Shown piece by piece: positions 26,701 through 38,700 of a stretch of DNA of 64,000 bases. The stretch comes from Acanthaster planci. Taxonomy: Eukaryota; Echinodermata; Asteroidea; Valvatida; Acanthasteridae. The stretch lies in the NCBI RefSeq assembly GCF_001949145.1, contig NW_019091655.1:93464-157463 (forward strand), written 5' to 3'. The notes under the pieces are model-generated. The model did not search any database. It was not told where the DNA came from and saw nothing but the letters and a program-made list of their open reading frames with translations. A program made the position numbers and the translations under genes. The first letter of the stretch is position 1, and each line of letters begins with the position of its first letter.

Positions 26701-29700
26701 CTCCTCGATGAGCTGCTAGTCGGTGAGAAGACAAGAACCAGCATGTGGTTGCCGCTGCTCAGACAGCACGGCATGCTGAACCTGCTGCTCACCACCCTGC
26801 AGTCCTGCCTACAGGTAATTGCAAGTTGGACCAAAAAGGCTGTAGATTCGGTATACAAAATCCTGGCCTTACAGATTGGGTAATCTTGTAGTGCACGTTT
26901 GGCTGAGAATTGTCCTTCATTAATGTCACTCGTGTAAAGTGAGTGAAATGAGATTCTTTGTCTTTAACCCCAAAAGAGCTAGGGGCATCCCACCCACGTT
27001 TTCTCCAATCAATTTCATCACAGTGCATTGTTTCCACAAGCCAAACCTTAAGGAATTTTTTCAGTGATAACTTGCAGTCACTTGACACCAATTCTGTGAA
27101 AATCAGACGTGCCATTCCAGTGCAACATTTATTTTAAGACAGTTCAGCTGACAAAATAATCTGGCCCTTTGAAGGTAAATGTGCCATATATTCTGGTGAC
27201 GGGGCCTTTCGTATTGTCAAATTCTTTCACCTACTTGAAAAGTATGCTATCTTACTGTTGGCAAATAGAACTGCCTGTGAGTATGATTCTTGACAGAAAA
27301 TATCCAATTACTAATTCAGTTTTGGCCTGTACACAGTATACTTTATCTGAACAGTCAGTCAAATCGCTTGTGCCTACACTGCATTCAATCCTGCTGGAAA
27401 ATGGGCACCTCTCCACGCCCAGCAGAGAGTTTTGTCTACATTGCTAACTGCATTTGTATGAAAGTGGCCTGGGATTGTCATAGAATTGCTTACAAAAAAC
27501 AGGAAAGCCTGAGGCTGCGCATTGCCTTTGAGTGATCTGTTGCATATTGGTGTTGTGTTGCAAAGTGATTGCCGCTGATCCAGCTATGTGTTCAACTGCA
27601 ATCCGCCTTGAGCAGAATCACCCCCTCATTGGTTGAACAGAGCCAGGTTGGTGGGGAGTGTTCATTTTGTTGGTTTGCACGTGGCTGTAATGCGTGCATT
27701 TCACAGTCACCTGTTAACCAGCGAAGTGCAGTTCCCACCAAAAAAGCTTCCGTTGCGAGGAACTTGTGCCCTCTCTTGGTCCAGGGTTTGAAGAGCCAAT
27801 CTCGCTGCTGTTTACATTTGCAGGTCAGGCAGGGATTACACTACTCTGAGGCTGTGCTGTTACTGCTTCTGGACTTGGCTAGTATTCCACAGGTAACACA
27901 CACCATTGTCGCAAGTATAATTTGAAGCTAGCCACAAACGTGAATAGAATTTTGCATATGGACCTTATTTATGAATCGGCCATATTGAAATGAAAGGGAT
28001 AGTATCTCTTCATATTTTGAACTTGAAAGCATCAATGAAAGAAGAAATGAAATATATCCTGTGAAAATGTTTTACCTGCCTATTCTGGTGAATTATGTGA
28101 TATTTGTGATAAAACATGCTTTAGTGTTTTGTGCCAGATTAAGGAAAAGTTGAAAAGGAGGCTTGGAACCCACAGAAAAGTCCTAAAACAGTCTTGTACC
28201 ATCCCATTCAGCAGGCAACAATTTAGAGCAAAGACGCAAGGGACAAGCTCCAAAAATGACCAACTCAGGAGTGAGGTCTATTTTGTGAAGGAGGTGTAAC
28301 TAGACCCCTAGTTCTCCTGCACTGTCCAGAGCAATTGAGCATGTGCATCAAGCATGTAAATAGATGGCCTGGAGGACAGTATGGGTTAATATGTTCATGT
28401 AGGATCACAGCTGTGACGTTGTATCATTGCTGTACCATGTAATTAAGACCAATGTCACCAAACCTTGAGGAGTGTCACAGATATGGCAACGACTGTGTGC
28501 ATGCAGTTCCATAATGCTCACGTAAAAGTTTCTGAATCAGCTGCAGTCACCTTGGTTAGGAATAGGTTCACATTCTGAATGGGGCAAGTCACCTTGGTTA
28601 GGAATAGGTTCACATTCTGAATGGGGCACCAAGTCTGAATATTTGCTCAGTGGGGGACTAAGTATTTCAGAATTCTGAAAACCAAGGGGCATTCTGCTTG
28701 CATCAACCTTGATCTCTTGAGTTTTTGACAATTATGATTTCAGCTTAGTCTATTTGTTGTCCAAGTTACAGACTCGCACCCTGCATGAATTTGATCAAAC
28801 AATTTCAAACATTTTGTGGTGTTAAACAATTGTGCAGAATTTTTGGAACTGGGCTGCTGAACTACAAAAAAAAAGCTGTCCTGATTTTTGAACCAAGGAA
28901 AGCGGGTAGCAGACAAACATTACACAAACCTAACTCAGGGATTGGAAAGATGGAATATGTGAAAACTAGTGCGTCTAGGGATATCACAATTGACAGCATT
29001 TGTGGTGTAATTTACCATGATGTACTTGGCAGGCTGCAGAATCCATGCAGACCACGGGTCTGGTACAACAGATATGTCTGCCACTGTTGCAACTACATCA
29101 ACAGAATGGGGAAGATGCAATGACCTGGAGCAAGGTTGCCAAGGTGAGAAATTGGTGTTCTCTGTGCAAGCGTATTATGTCTATTAGCTTCTGCTGTAGG
29201 AAAGCTGGTGAATGGAATGCTGAAAAAGCCTTTGAAAAGGAACTTCTTGTTTCTGTTATAAAGAACAGGCTTTGATTAAATAAACTGAATAAGAAAGTAT
29301 TAACTGAAACAGGATTGGAACCGGTTGCCTGTGGAATGCTGTTCCGGTGGTTTATTAATGGAGCTGTCTGACCCAACTTTGGCGGTCTTCCAGTTAATTC
29401 AAGGTTGTTGTTTCTGACCGGGCGATCACCAACATGGGTGTGGATGCTCAGTAGGGAGGAATCTGCGTAGCAATTCAGAGATACCAGGTTCAAATCCCAC
29501 TCCACTCGGTTTTCTCTGCTCAACCAAACTATTGGTATGTTGTTATCATGCCATGTGCAACAAGATGCGGTAAATATAGGTTAGGCTTGCGGTTGCCCCA
29601 TGAGGGAGAAAATATCTCTTTTTTGAGTGTGTGGTTCTGAGAAGAATCGATGGTGAACACTCGACGTTCCGAACAGTATGCTCTGTTTGTCTTCAGGAGG

Positions 29701-32700
29701 TTGACTGGTTGCCTGGCTCAGAGAATGCTGGTTATAAGTGCTGGGGAGGATGCTAAGGGTGCACTGGAGCAGAAAGGCTTGCTGACGGTGGATCTGCTGG
29801 CCTGAAAGGCTACTGAGTGCATTCACTGATGCGTGGCAGTGTCGTATAGGGTTTAGTGGGAGGAGGAACTAGTGACTGTGGGTATAGATGACCCGTTGGT
29901 CTGGGAGGGTAATATGGAGTGCCAGATGCTGCTGATGTGGAATCCAGCGTCTTGGAGTACTGCGTCGTGTTTGTGTATCTCGATAGCTTCCCTGACGCGT
30001 CTTGGGGACCATCTGTTCGCTGTAGATGGTATGCCCCAGGGAATCATCTGGGTGGCACGAGACCTTGACATCCAGGAAAGGAATGGATTTCCTCTCCTCC
30101 TGTTCCATTGTGAACTTGATGTTGGGATGCAGGTCATTTAGGTGATCCAGGAACGCTTGCCGGTGCTGGGGGCCATGTGGCCAAATGACAAAGGCATCAT
30201 CCACATAGCGTAGCCAGGTGCTTGGGCGGTGATCTGCTGTGTCAAGTGCGGTACTCTCAAAGACTTCAATGAACATGTCAGCCAGGACCGGGGATAGAGG
30301 AGATCCCATGGAGGTCCCAGATGACTGTTGGAAGAACTTGTCCCTCCATCTGAAGTTGGCTAAACGAGACACAGGTTAGCAACAGGTCATGGATTTGGTC
30401 CGGAGATAGGGCTGTGCACTCACAGAGAGTGGGGTCTTGCTGTAGACGTTATTTGGCAATGAGGCATGCCTCGCCTGTGGGGACATTGGTGAAGAGGAAA
30501 ATAACATCAAAGCTGACCATGATGTCATCATAGCTGAGTTGCAGTTGCTTGATCATCTGAACAAACTGATCAGCGTTGGACACGTGATGTGGGGATTTAC
30601 CCACCAAGGGTTGGAGAATTGTGATAAGGTGCTTGGTGGTGTTGTACATGTAGGTGGGGCCTCCTCTCGAGCCAACAATGGGACAGAGTGGGGTACCGGG
30701 TTTGTGTATCTTCGGCTGACCAAACAACCAGGGGCTGGTGGAGCTGGAGGGTCTGAGCTGTCTGTACAGCTGGTAGGGGATTGCATCGGAGCGGTGGAGT
30801 GCCAATAACTTGCTGCCGATCTTCAGTTCAACAGACGGAGCGGGGTCTTTCTGCAGGGGGCGGTAAGTAGGGATGGAGAGCATGTCAGTGACCTTACTGA
30901 CATACATGTAGTCGGCCTTATCCATGACTACTGTTGCATTGCCTTTGTTTGCTGGCAGGATGTCGATGGACTCGTCTTGACGCAGGTTCTTGAGTGCTGT
31001 GAATTCTTGTCTTGAGAGGTTGGTCTTGGGCGGCTTGGCTTACTTGATGGATCTGGATGCAGACTTCCCCTGCTGCTGCCTTGTTCAGGTGTTGTAGCAC
31101 TGGTTCTGTAGACTGGATGATGTCCTCAACCGGGATGGCTTTTGGTGGGACAGCAAAGTTCATGCCCAAGGACAGGACCTTGGTTCCTGATGCTGTGAGT
31201 TGTCGCTGGGTGAGGTTCACTACTGTCTTCTTGATGAATGCTTGCTGGGATCGAAGTTGCGTGGCCCGGCCTTGTTGAGGTGGAAAAGGAGATATATTCT
31301 GAACAAGGTGTTTGGGGCACAGCTTGGCAAATTTCTTGATCTGCTTGCGGCGGGAAGTCTTGTAGGCATGGAGGCTGGATGACTGGGTGAGGGCTTGAAT
31401 CTTGGAGAAATCTCTTGGCTGGATCGTATCTTGAAGAGTCTGCCGAGAGTTGTTCATCTGCTTGTCCAGTGATGCTAGCTGGGATCTGGTTCTTGAGATC
31501 TGGAGTCACAGTAGAGACCGGTTGGAATCTTGGAGTATGTGGCTGGACCGTGGTTTCTGATGGGATCCTTGAGGCAAAGTCCCCTTAGGATGATGTTGGA
31601 GTCACGGCAATGTTTCAGGAAAGTCAAGTTGTTGATAAGTTTCGAACACCTGATGGAACTGCGTTCAAATCTCCTAACTTGACTTGTGATGAGCTCCCCG
31701 TAGATGTGGTAGTTGTAGAGATCTGCAGGCCCTTGTTGTATTGAGCAACCACTTGCAAGAATATAGCCATCAATTCTTGGACAATGGGAGATAGTTCCAT
31801 TGCCACTGGTAGATCTTGTGGTGGTTGGCAGGCTTGGACTCCAAGGTTGTTTTGCCGTGGGGGGAAGCTGACCTGTTGGGTGTTGTTACATTGAGAGACA
31901 CCACACTTTAACAGTTGCTGTGTCTAGCGAAACTTCTTGACCAACCACTGTGGGGATAGGGGTAGGCTGGAAAGGAACAAACATTTCCATATCCCAGGGT
32001 TTCCAGCCATCCTAGGAACAGGGAAAACCTGGAACTTGAGTTTCCTTTATTTCCAGTCATGGAAAAGTCAGGGAATTTGGGGAAAAATACCTAAAATCTA
32101 GAAGAATTTGGGGAATTAGATTGGTCCAAAAGCGAAAGTGGTCAGTCTGTTATATTTCGTCGCATCTCCAAAGACCTCTAGTGACTTTTCATACATGTCA
32201 AACTGGACATAGGTCAAATAATTGTCCTGGAATTTTGAGACTTCTTCTGGCAATTGTGTTTTCCTGAAATGCTGTAACAGAGACTATTTTGAATGCATGT
32301 TCCTTTGTTCTCTGTATACAGACGGAGAAGGCAGATACACTCACCTGGCTGTCCATTTATCGCCATTCTATCTCCGTGGTGACGGTGATGCTGGGGACTT
32401 TGCAGCACAGTTTCCTATCAGATGCCTTGGACTTCTTTGGAGTTCATCGGGAACGCATGATGCAGGTTTGTTGCAAGTTGCTGCTCGGTTTATTGCATGA
32501 GCATGACAAGCACCGTCTTGTTCTGTGTTCTTGTGTGTTTGTTTCTAATATTGCATTGTCTTCGTTGAATATGCACAATAAGAAAATCCCGCATTTAAAA
32601 ATGGTACACAAACAGAGACCCAGCCTCTAACTAATGGAGACTTTAAGAATACAGTAAAAAAGAAAACAAGTTAAGTCATATTTACGCAAAAAAAGGTTGA

Positions 32701-35700
32701 AACGAGGATTGCTATAACACTGAGTTTAAGATTTTTCCCATGAGAGTCTGAATATCAGTTGGTTTTCAGACACTAGTTTCAATGTTTATTTTAGGTCAAT
32801 CAAATTATAATTATTAAGCACTTTCCAGCAGTTTAATATTTCAAAAAGGATTTTTTTTAATATAAACTTCATGTCTGAACATTGAGAATTTCCCTTCCCC
32901 TTGGGTCAGTGCCTGGATGCTGTGCGATACAACCAGAGCCGAGCCTGTCTGATGGAGGCTGAGACAACCAGTGCCTTCATCTACCAGCTCTCCCTCTTTG
33001 CCAAGGACCTAGGAAGTCGGCTGAGGACTGGCGAGGTCCAGGTGCTGCTGCTGGGGGTGACATCGCTGTGCCACAGCTGCATGGCACTGCTGATCAGGCC
33101 AAAGCTGCTGCAGTATCTGACTGAGGTGAGTGACGAGGTGAACAGGCTGGACGTCCAGTGAAGTTCTGGATTGGTGCTTTTTGGGGTTTTTTGGAATGTC
33201 ACCGCTCCATAGCTACGCGGCACTGCTGATCCGGCTTTAGCTGCTGCAGTGTCTGAAGTGAGTTGTGAGGCTACCGGGCTTGTGGTCCAGTGAGGTTCTG
33301 ATTGCTGAACAGGGGCTAAGTGTTCCTGTGTCGCAGCTGAATGGTGCTGCTAATTAGGCAAACACTGCTGCAGGGTCTGACAGGTGAGTTGTCAGGTGAC
33401 CAACTTGAGCTTCAGTGAGGTTCAAGGATGCTGCTGTTTTGTGTAATGTTGTTGTGCCATAGCTGTATGGCGTTACTGATCAATTCACCGTGTTACTGTT
33501 TCTGACAGAGGAGAGTTGTCAGGTAAGCGGTTTGAATTTCAGTGCGCCACAGTTGTGTTTCTGATCAAATCGAGATAACAAGCTCAATGTTCAGTGAGGT
33601 TGTGCAATCCTACCAAAGCTGATATCGCACACCACAGTTGTGCTGCTGATCACACCATAGCTGCCGCAGCATCATGCAGTGATGAGTCAGGAGGGAACAG
33701 ACTCAAGGTTAAGTGAAGTTTTGCACTTTAGCGGGAGGTGACGATTTAGTAGCACAGCTGTAGGATCCTGTAGTTCTCTGCTGGTGTGTTTTACTGTAGT
33801 GAGATGTGAGGAAATCGGGTGAGGTCCAGTGAGGTTCAGGGACTCGGCCCGTGAACTTTTGCAGCAGGTAACTTCTGATCAGGTCAAGGCTATTGCAGTA
33901 TCTGACTTATTTTATTGTTATTTAACCAGAGGGTAAAACCCTGTCAATTATAAACCTTTTCCGTAGGAGCTCTTGGGAAAGAAACCAATGAAGAAATGTT
34001 CAGGTTAGTTGAGTTTTAACTGAGGTGAAGTGCAAGGTAACAGGCTTGAGACCAGTCCGGTATCTTCATGAGAATTTATTTCTGGGTTTTTTTTATTCTG
34101 GCAGAGGAGCGCCAAGCACGCAGACTTGAACAAGCAGCAGCGGATGGTGCTGACCATGAACGGCACCCCGGTGAGGCTACGACAGCAGACATCCATGACG
34201 GACCTGACAGAGGGCAAACTCAGCCCAGAGGTGCAGCACATCCAGGCTAGGTAGGTTTGGTTCTCGTACGGGATCGGTGCAGGGAGCAGTATCAATCTGT
34301 GTTGCCTGTCCCGGTAGACCCTGGACCATTTTGCAAACCCTTCTTTGGTTCCTGTCTTTGGCTGCACCTGTTTTCAGGTTCTCGCCTTTGTAGAGACCAC
34401 CTCAATGTGAGTCGGCGTTATGCCATACAGATGTTAACTGTAATAGAAAGCCAGAGATGGTAATCTTTTTTGATTAACCTGAACATCAGTCTTAACCCCT
34501 GACGCGTTGGAATAATTGTACCGAAATGAGGATTGGGAATTGTTGGCATCAAAGGCGTACAGATGGTTCTCAGGCTAGTGACCAAATGGAAGCAAGATGA
34601 AAAAACTTTAAGTTTGAGAAAGCCTCAGTGTGATGGCATAACTATTGCTTGGACTAGATATCATCCAGTGAGTGTATGACCTCATAGCCGAAGGCCAGCA
34701 AAGTAGGCAACTTTTTCTTCTCAGAATTCTCGACCAAATGTTTCATGACAACTCGTCTCTTTCAAACTCCAACAATACACCCCCTTTTTAACTTCACAGC
34801 TGCACTTTTGGCCAACCAAAAAGGTTATGCACTTGGAACGATCTTCCTGCTTATAGAATTCCCCCAGGCCTCTGAAAAGGGCACCAAAAAGTCATCACGA
34901 TGATAGGACTTGTTATTCTCAATAGTCATATTTTTTTCATTTGATTGTTTTTGCGCTCTTGACGACAGATTGCTGGTGATTCTCGGCCATGGCTTGGCTG
35001 CCCTGAGACATTTCAGCCCTGATCTGCTGACCATTCTCCTGAACCCAGTGAGCCAGAATTCTGCCTTCTATAACTGTAGAAAGCACACCTGAATAACTGC
35101 TACCCAAAAGTTCTTTTTAAATATTGCAGTGTGATTCTGAAAAGATCAGTGTGGAGCTAGCAACAGGGAAGGATAATATCAGTTACCTAGGCTGTGTCCG
35201 AATAACTTGGCTGCTGCTTGTAATTACACAGGAGCCTATGGTTGTGGATGCAGCCACTTTCCATAGAGTCGTGTAATTTCAAGCCGCAGCCAAGGGATTT
35301 GGACACTTGGGTTTTATTCACATGACAAGAGGACTCAAAATTTGGCATTCTATCATTAATGCAAACAAACATTCAACAAAAGTTTGATTTTAGGACTATT
35401 TCTCTCTGTATGGGTGACTTTAGATGGGTTTCCCATGCAGATGAACCCACAGTGTTACGTGATTATAACATATTACAAAAAGTATACTTACTGTTGTATT
35501 CAGTGTTACACCTGTTTCATTTGTATTTAATCTACAGAGTGTTGATATCTTGGAGTATCCGATGTTACTAGGTCTTGGTTTCAGCACACCGGCTCTAGAG
35601 ACAGATGTCCAACCATCCTTTGGAATGCTCATTTCCTGCATCAATACATGCGTTCAACTCCTCAGTAAGGTATAGCATGAAGTTCCTGATGTTGAGTTGC

Positions 35701-38700
35701 GGATCTGTTCATTGACACTGACTTAATTCATGTCATGACCTTTATTACCCTGGTATTTGTGACCTGTTCTGTCAAAATGTTTCATAAGGCCATTTTTTTT
35801 TCAGTAATGTTGTTTCAGTTTGCATTGGAAAGAGCAAGTGAAGCCCTTTGATGTATCACTCATTTTGGTATCCTGATGAAAGTGGACATTGTTGGGGTTG
35901 AAAAAAATTGAGGGTCATACTAATTTCCACAATACGAGACTCTTTAAAAGGCCTGTAACTCAAAAGTGGATCTGGTGACTTGTGACTCAATCTCACAGAA
36001 CAACTCATATTTGTCACTGGGGAGCAATTGAGGAAAAAATTAGGATAAGAAATCAGGTTAGCTTTATAGTGTGCGTGACATATGCTATCTTCAGTTCGTG
36101 TAGCAAGTCAATGTCTGTCCAGCATAAGTATACACGCAATGTATACAGTATACATGTAGGTACAGGGATGTTCTATAAAGTATAAGAGATATTCTGTCTA
36201 GTAGACTGTAGCTCTAGGTTTTCTATGCAAAGTATCAGGACAGAGATAATGTCCAATGTAAGTGCAAGGTATTCTGAGTAGTATCGGTATAGTGATATTC
36301 CAATTAATATAAGTACAGGAGTATTCTGGAGATGTTCTATCCAGTACAAGTATAGAGATATTCCAATCAGTATAAGCACAGGAGTATTCTGGAGATGTTC
36401 TACCCAGTATAAGTGCAGAGGTATTCTGTACAGTAAAGTTACAGTGATTTTCTGTCCAGTGTAAGAACAGAGGCACTCTCTACAACATCAGGACAGAGAT
36501 ATTCTCTGCAGTTTTGGCATAAGAGTTCCTCTTTAACCCGTCACTTTCGTTGTTGTTTATTTATTCTTTACTTTGCTTCATCAGTTGGACAGCAGCAAGA
36601 CTTCTCTCTCTCCTGATGAGACTCCGCCCACCATTGTGGCCGTAGCTGGGCCATCTGCCCCCGTACAGCACAGATACATGGATAGGTCAGTGCAAGTCAT
36701 TTTTGGTGTTGAAGTAGGTGGTCATTTGCACTGTGCTACATTAAGAGATGGCATCTTTGACATAGTAATGATGGTCCTGAGATGAGAATGCACCGCATGC
36801 CCATTTGGCGCTGGACGCGCTGAGCACATGTGACCAATTGATGCTAGAATTTATGATCTCCACTTGTGTACCGGGGACCTAGATGAAAGAGAGAGTATGA
36901 CGTCAGTTTACAAGACCGTGGAACATCCTAAACTTCAAAGTATCTTGTTCAAAATGTCTCTTTAAGGTGATCAGGCAATTTTTGTCCAAGGTAAACTGGG
37001 ACTTGTTTTTTGGTGGATAATTGAAGTTTATTTTCTTAGTCATATGAATAAAATGGGCTATGTACGTAGCACACAAGCGAGAGGCACATTGTAGAATTCT
37101 TGCCTGCACGCTTGGTTGTACAAGCCAATTCAGGTAACTCAATGCAGAGTTGAAAGGGATCCAACTTTGCCGACTGACTGTGTCTGTCCTAGCCTCAGCC
37201 GTCATCGGGAGTTTCCTTATGATTGCGTGTCACTGGGGACTGTTTGCCAATGCTGTCTATGTCTCATTTTATTTAGTGCTGCAACTAATTGTCAAGGTTT
37301 GGTTTGAGTTCGATTCGGATACGGTTTGGAAATTTTTTTCTGAACTTTGGGTTCGGACATGTATACACATGTGCGTAGGTACATGTACATTGCTCAGTGC
37401 ACATGGATACAACAGAGAGCATGCTACGAATGTGCCGTGGTACTTCCATGTATAAAATACATTAATAATGTTAAGCAATGAATTTCCTCGATCATGTCTA
37501 TCCCCATCCACGAGCAACTTCAATTAGAACACATTTTTTTCTGAACTGTTTCCGCAAACTTTATTTAGGAGTTCCATAGAGGTTACCGTCAGAGATGTAC
37601 CCTTTTCCGACCATGTTTCACCGACCGGTGCAGTATAACTGCAGTATAAGTTTTGGGGCAATCATTCCATGTGCTATGAATGCCATGCCATATTAAAGCC
37701 GAACATCCGAACTGACCAGTTGGTGCGGTTCAGTTCGAAGGTGCCATGTTTGTTTATTTTTGGTTTGGTTCAGCAGTTTGGCTGCAGCACTAATTTTATT
37801 GACATGGCAAGCAGGCTTTAGGTTGCAAGAATTTTGGCTGCAGTCCTGTTTTGGAAGCATCGCTTGGAGCCACGGTTTATTTCAGTTATGGGCCAAATAC
37901 ACTCCTCTGGACAGTCCTTATTCGTATGCATCAAGGTTGAAAATGTATGCTCTTGACGATGATTTGTCTAATTGTACTATTTGCAGACCCATGATCATGT
38001 TTTTACTGGAGACCTCTGTTGAGCTGCTAATGGTGCAAGGGTTACGATGCCTCAAGGATCCCACACTGCCCCTCCGAGATAGACAGAGAGTCAAACGGGA
38101 ATTAGGAACTGAATTAGTGAGTATCGGATGATGTACATGTACATCTCCTCATTGATGTAGGCATTATTGTTGGCAAAGACCACAGTCCGTGTATGGTATT
38201 TACATAGTAGGCAAGCCGTCATACCTTTATAAATGGCAACAAGTATGAGAGAAATGTGAGGCCAGCACCCAGTCCTAGATCAGAATAAGAACAACATCTG
38301 TAAAGTGGCACAAGTGCTGATCATTATGCCATTTGATAAAGAATTCACAGCTAGTGTTTGTAAAAATGAGCCCCGCTGTCTAGTTCACAGTGTACAATTG
38401 CTATCCAAATGCCTGTCTACTGCAGCGTTGGCTGATTTCATGGAAACTCTGTGATCAAGTGGTACTTTGTCATCTTTTGATCGGACCCTGTTACCATAGG
38501 ACTTGCTGCAATGGCATAAGTCCAGGCGTGGCACATTTCATTGCATGAGGTGCTCAAAATATTGGTCATTTCCTTAAAAGATACCCAGTGTGGAAGTCAG
38601 GGACTTGCTCCACAAATCATGATGTAATTTACACAGTCTCTACAGGTGTCATGCGCTGCAGTGTACGTGTCATGTGGACGATTAAGATATAAAGGTTACT

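Larger units (their letters stand above)
29579..31830 (-). mobile_element. Penelope-like retroelement, degenerate, antisense to NUP188
   Basis: Penelope-like elements encode a reverse transcriptase related to telomerase, often with a GIY-YIG endonuclease. On the minus strand I see, in order, an N-terminal domain (about 31800-30930), RT motifs (30925-29869) and a non-coding 3' end (29700-29579). The frame is broken several times, so this copy is dead. No GIY-YIG domain could be read. The 3' end, from GTTAGGCTTGCGG on the plus strand to about 29697, reappears twice in inverted orientation at 59209-59498. The 5' boundary is uncertain and no target duplication was identified. Confidence 0.8.

Noticed and set aside
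33200-33915. Copies of exon 31 as real duplicated exons
   Set aside because: All have frameshifts, stops or broken splice sites.
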